Origin: Pseudomonas sp. MAG733B
Lineage (GTDB): Bacteria; Pseudomonadota; Gammaproteobacteria; Pseudomonadales; Pseudomonadaceae
NCBI RefSeq assembly: GCF_036884845.1
Contig: NZ_CP145732.1
Span: 3,472,001 to 3,536,000 of the forward strand
DNA length: 64,000 nt
Direction: 5' to 3'
The translations under genes were made by a program, and so were the position numbers. This document shows, piece by piece, positions 61,397-64,000 of the stretch. Numbering within the stretch: the stretch's first letter is position 1; the number at the start of each line of letters is the position of its first letter. The notes beneath the pieces were generated by a model. It saw only the letters and a list, made by a program, of their open reading frames with translations. It was not told the DNA's origin and did not search any database.

Positions 61397-63132
61397 CGAG
61401 TTTTTCCCTGATCCTGATGTTGTTGCTGTTCGTACCAGAATTTGCGTCGGAGCAATTCTCCCGGATCATCCGGAATCTGCCGCAGCCATTGCTCCAGTGC
61501 CTGCTGCTGCTCGCCCTCGATGCTGTCGCCGACCGGGCGCATGGGGGGCGTGGTGTGTTGTTCGTCGCCCAGTTCGCTGCCCGGGACTTCATTGGCGCCG
61601 GGGCGCGGCGGGGTTGTCGACGGTTCGCCAACTTCGTGGCTGGCCTGTTGGTCGGCGGCTTTCGGTTCACCGGCAGTCGACGGTTGCGCCGCATCGCCCG
61701 GCGGTGGTTCCTGTTCTGAGGGCTTGGTGGTTTCGTCGGCGGTCTTGTCCGGTTCGGTGGCGGGTGGCGCAGTTTTCTGCTTGAGCAGATTTTCCACCAG
61801 TGCCTTGTTGGTCAACGCCGGGCGCAAGTCCGGTTGACGTTCAAGTGCCTGTTCGTACGCATCCAGCGCGGCCTCCAGCTCACCACTTTTGGCCAGGGCG
61901 TTGCCACGATTGTAGTGGGCGTGGGCATCGTTGCCTTCGGCGAACCGCTGGGCGGCAGCGCTGTAATCGCCGGCCTCGTACAGGGCCACGCCTTGCCACT
62001 GATGATCCTCGAAGTGCTGCGCGGCTTCGGCCGGGCGGTCCTGTTTGAGCAGGTGCAAGCCTTGTTGGTCGGGGCGCAGCCACAGGTCCTGGAATTCGAA
62101 GGCATAGCTCGGTTGCGGCAGCGCCAGCAGCAGCGGCAGGCACAGTAACCAGCCGCGACGACCGGCGCAGGCCGCCAGCAACAACAGCGGCAATAGCAGC
62201 CAATAACCCTGGTCGGCCCAGGTGTCGAGGCGCAGGGTCTGACCGTCGTTGCGCAGATGGCGCGGGCCGTCGAGCAGGCCGAGGCCGCGCAGATCGCTGT
62301 CGGTCAGGCGCGCGTGGCGATAGCGTCCATCCAGATCATTGGCGAAGGCTTTGAGGCCGGGCTCGTCCAGATGCGGCACCAGAATCGCGCCCTGTTCATC
62401 CTTGAGGAAGCTGCCGTCCTCCTGAGTGATCGGCGAGCCTTCGGCGGTGCCGATGCCGAGCATCAGGAACTGGGTGGATGTGCTGCTCAGCGCGCGACGA
62501 ATGCCCTGGCGTTCCTGGTCCGTCAGCGACGATCCGATCAGCAGGATCCGCCCGTCGCCCAGTGCCGCTTGCTCCAGCAAGGCCAGGGCCTTGATCACCG
62601 CCAGATCGGCGCGATGACCGGCTTCGGGCATCAGCGACGGCTTGAGTGCATCGAGCAGATTGCGGCTGGTGGCCAAGTCGTCCGACAGTGGCACCAAGGT
62701 GTGGGCGCTGCCGGCATAGACCACGATCGCGGTCTGCGCATCGCTGCGAATTTGCAGCAAGTCGAAGAGTTTGCGTCGGGCCTGTTCCAGTCGATTGGGC
62801 TGAACGTCGGTGGCGAGCATTTCCGGGGTCAGCTCCAGAATGACCACCAAAGGGTCGGCTGGCTTCTGGCTGATTTGCTCGACACGCTCCCAACTCGGCC
62901 CCAGCAACGCAAATATGGTCAGCAGCCACGCCACACCCAGCGCCACCCAAGGCAGTTTGCTGTCACGACCGCTGCCACCGCGCAGCAGCGTCGCATGAAA
63001 GGCCGGCGGCAGAATCATCTGCCAGCGCCCGGCGCGTTTCTGCCGATGCCAGAGTTGCCACAGCAACCAGCCCAGCAACGGCAACAACAGCAGCCAAAAA
63101 GGGCGGAACCAGAAGGGCCAGAGCTCGCTCAT
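61393..63132 (-). CDS. VWA-TPR membrane protein (BatB/BatC-like fusion)
   Basis: A 579-residue protein: two N-terminal membrane segments (about 8-26 and 60-75), a von Willebrand A domain (about 90-290) in which the usual MIDAS DxSxS is replaced by ELTPEM, so metal binding is doubtful, a third membrane segment near 330, and TPRs (about 360-450; YNRGNALAKSGELEAALDAY). A long Pro/Glu/Thr-rich disordered tail runs from about 460 to 560. It is coupled by ATGA overlaps to both neighbours. The Bat partners VWA and BatD bracket it. Confidence 0.87.
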   Translation of the reverse strand: MSELWPFWFRPFWLLLLPLLGWLLWQLWHRQKRAGRWQMILPPAFHATLLRGGSGRDSKLPWVALGVAWLLTIFALLGPSWERVEQISQKPADPLVVILELTPEMLATDVQPNRLEQARRKLFDLLQIRSDAQTAIVVYAGSAHTLVPLSDDLATSRNLLDALKPSLMPEAGHRADLAVIKALALLEQAALGDGRILLIGSSLTDQERQGIRRALSSTSTQFLMLGIGTAEGSPITQEDGSFLKDEQGAILVPHLDEPGLKAFANDLDGRYRHARLTDSDLRGLGLLDGPRHLRNDGQTLRLDTWADQGYWLLLPLLLLAACAGRRGWLLCLPLLLALPQPSYAFEFQDLWLRPDQQGLHLLKQDRPAEAAQHFEDHQWQGVALYEAGDYSAAAQRFAEGNDAHAHYNRGNALAKSGELEAALDAYEQALERQPDLRPALTNKALVENLLKQKTAPPATEPDKTADETTKPSEQEPPPGDAAQPSTAGEPKAADQQASHEVGEPSTTPPRPGANEVPGSELGDEQHTTPPMRPVGDSIEGEQQQALEQWLRQIPDDPGELLRRKFWYEQQQHQDQGKTR

Positions 63133-64000
63133 CGGCGTCTCCGCAGACGCAGGCGCTTGAGGCGCTCGCGCCAGTCAGGCATTTGCGATTGCAAAAACAG
63201 ATCCTTGGTAAACAGACGCTGCAATGGGTTGTCCGGCCAGAGCACGCGGGCGACCAGCAACATGCTCAGTAATAGCGCCATCGCCAGTGGCCAGTGATAC
63301 AACGCCTGGGCCGGACGGGCCTGGGTCGGTTGCTGAGTCACGGGTTCCAGCTGGTCAAGGGTGTCCTTGATCGCTTGCAGTTCCTTGCCGTCGCGCGCGC
63401 GGAAATACTGGCCGCCAGTGGCGTCAGCGATTGCCTGCAAGGCCGGTTCCTCGAGGTCCAGGCTTGGATTGATGCCAAGAAAACCCAGAGAGCCGGTTTG
63501 CTCCGGATCGGCACCAATGCCGATCGGGTAGATTTTCACGCCTTCCTTGGCCGCCAGGCGCGCGGCGGTCAGCGGGTCGATTTCGCCACCGTTGTTGGCC
63601 CCGTCGGTCACCAGAATCAGCACGCGACTCTGCGCCGGGCGCTGTCGCAGGCGTTTGAGGCCCAGGCCAATAGCGTCGCCAATCGCGGTGTTCTTGCCGG
63701 CGATGCCGATGCGCGCTTCATCGAGCCAGACGCGCACGGTGTGCCGGTCGAAGGTCAGCGGCGCTTGAAGGTAGGCCTGGCTGCCGAACAGGATCAAGCC
63801 GACCCGATCACCCTCGCGGCTTTCGAGGAAATCACCGAGCAGATTCTGCACCAGCGCCAGGCGGCTGACGTCTTCGCCTTGCCACTGCATGTCGGGGAAA
63901 TCCATCGAACCGGACACGTCCACTGCCACCAGCAGATCGCGGCCACTGGCGGCAATCGGCAACGGTTCGCCGAGCCATTGCGGGCGTGCGGCGGCAGTCA
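63129..64000 (-). CDS. batA: VWA-domain membrane protein (BatA-like, 5' end outside window)
   Basis: The coding frame runs off the right edge: upstream of the TTG at 63962 the frame stays open (TAAARPQWLGEPLP). The VWA domain has an intact MIDAS: VDVSGSMDF, then TAIGDAIGLGLKRL and LVTDGANNGGE. A membrane segment follows (YHWPLAMALLLSMLLVARVL) near the end and a basic tail. In Pseudomonas the operon normally continues upstream with MoxR ATPase, DUF58 and DUF4381 genes, expected beyond 64000. Confidence 0.9.
   Translation of the reverse strand, partial: TAAARPQWLGEPLPIAASGRDLLVAVDVSGSMDFPDMQWQGEDVSRLALVQNLLGDFLESREGDRVGLILFGSQAYLQAPLTFDRHTVRVWLDEARIGIAGKNTAIGDAIGLGLKRLRQRPAQSRVLILVTDGANNGGEIDPLTAARLAAKEGVKIYPIGIGADPEQTGSLGFLGINPSLDLEEPALQAIADATGGQYFRARDGKELQAIKDTLDQLEPVTQQPTQARPAQALYHWPLAMALLLSMLLVARVLWPDNPLQRLFTKDLFLQSQMPDWRERLKRLRLRRRR

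Overview
The window reads as chromosome of a fluorescent-group Pseudomonas. The base composition is GC-rich. Many Pseudomonas-type genes are recognisable: MvaU-type H-NS protein, the kgu/ptxS 2-ketogluconate operon, AruH, SfnB/SfnG, the DUF4946, DUF5629 and DUF6124 small families, and SbcCD next to a glutathione transferase. About 17 REP-type inverted repeats of the kind known from P. fluorescens genomes sit between genes. No rRNA, tRNA, CRISPR array, integrase, transposase or complete prophage was seen.

Layout. 1-5 kb: a partial secreted DUF4946 protein, the nucleoid protein MvaU (TTG start), a CSS-EAL cyclic-di-GMP phosphodiesterase, and a LysR regulator divergent from an EamA exporter. 5-13 kb: 4-hydroxyphenylpyruvate dioxygenase, a RarD-like permease, an aldo/keto reductase, and a sugar-diacid/glycerate unit (MFS permease, CdaR regulator, glycerate kinase). 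The REP pairs here are close copies of one subtype. 13-20 kb: arginine:pyruvate transaminase (aruH) followed tail-to-tail by the 2-ketogluconate operon kguE-kguK-kguT-kguD. Its repressor gene ptxS lies just upstream, and two perfect TGAAACCGGTTTCA operators precede kguE and ptxS. 20-22 kb: an AraC regulator and a LysE-type exporter.

22-26 kb is the clearest accessory region. It holds a 661-residue protein with an Ig-like module, a beta-barrel remnant of an autotransporter, the amino-terminal third of a second Ig-like protein joined out of frame to the tip of an rhs gene, and a stand-alone LuxR-type HTH gene. It looks like the product of repeated recombination. 26-36 kb: a DUF1345 membrane protein, an RND efflux pair without an outer-membrane channel gene, a divergent RstA/RstB-like two-component system, and a TPR protein / ECF sigma factor / anti-sigma unit. 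36-43 kb: a methyltransferase, a dienoyl-CoA isomerase, NudC, a TSUP permease, sulfur-scavenging genes (SfnB-like, SfnG), a DUF1348 protein and a TetR regulator.

43-50 kb is an oxidative pentose (arabonate/xylonate-type) cluster: an IlvD/Edd dehydratase divergent from an MFS permease, an AraD1-type second dehydratase and a 2-oxoglutarate-semialdehyde dehydrogenase. 50-53 kb has a periplasmic lactonase-fold protein, a run of four very small secreted or membrane peptides, and a glutathione transferase overlapping sbcC. 53-58 kb is sbcD-sbcC. At 58.3-59.7 kb an AA10 lytic polysaccharide monooxygenase with two FnIII modules and a chitin-binding module is cut by a single in-frame TGA. The window ends in a Bat-type operon (VWA, VWA-TPR, BatD), which continues beyond the right edge.

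The recurring theme is oxidised-sugar catabolism (2-ketogluconate, glycerate/diacids, pentonates), each pathway with its own permease. I found no complete, clearly undescribed system. The most unusual items are the rhs/Ig-like/autotransporter recombination zone, the nonsense-interrupted LPMO without a signal peptide, the kguK coding end made of REP DNA, the possible ATC start of the ECF sigma gene, and the cluster of small peptides.
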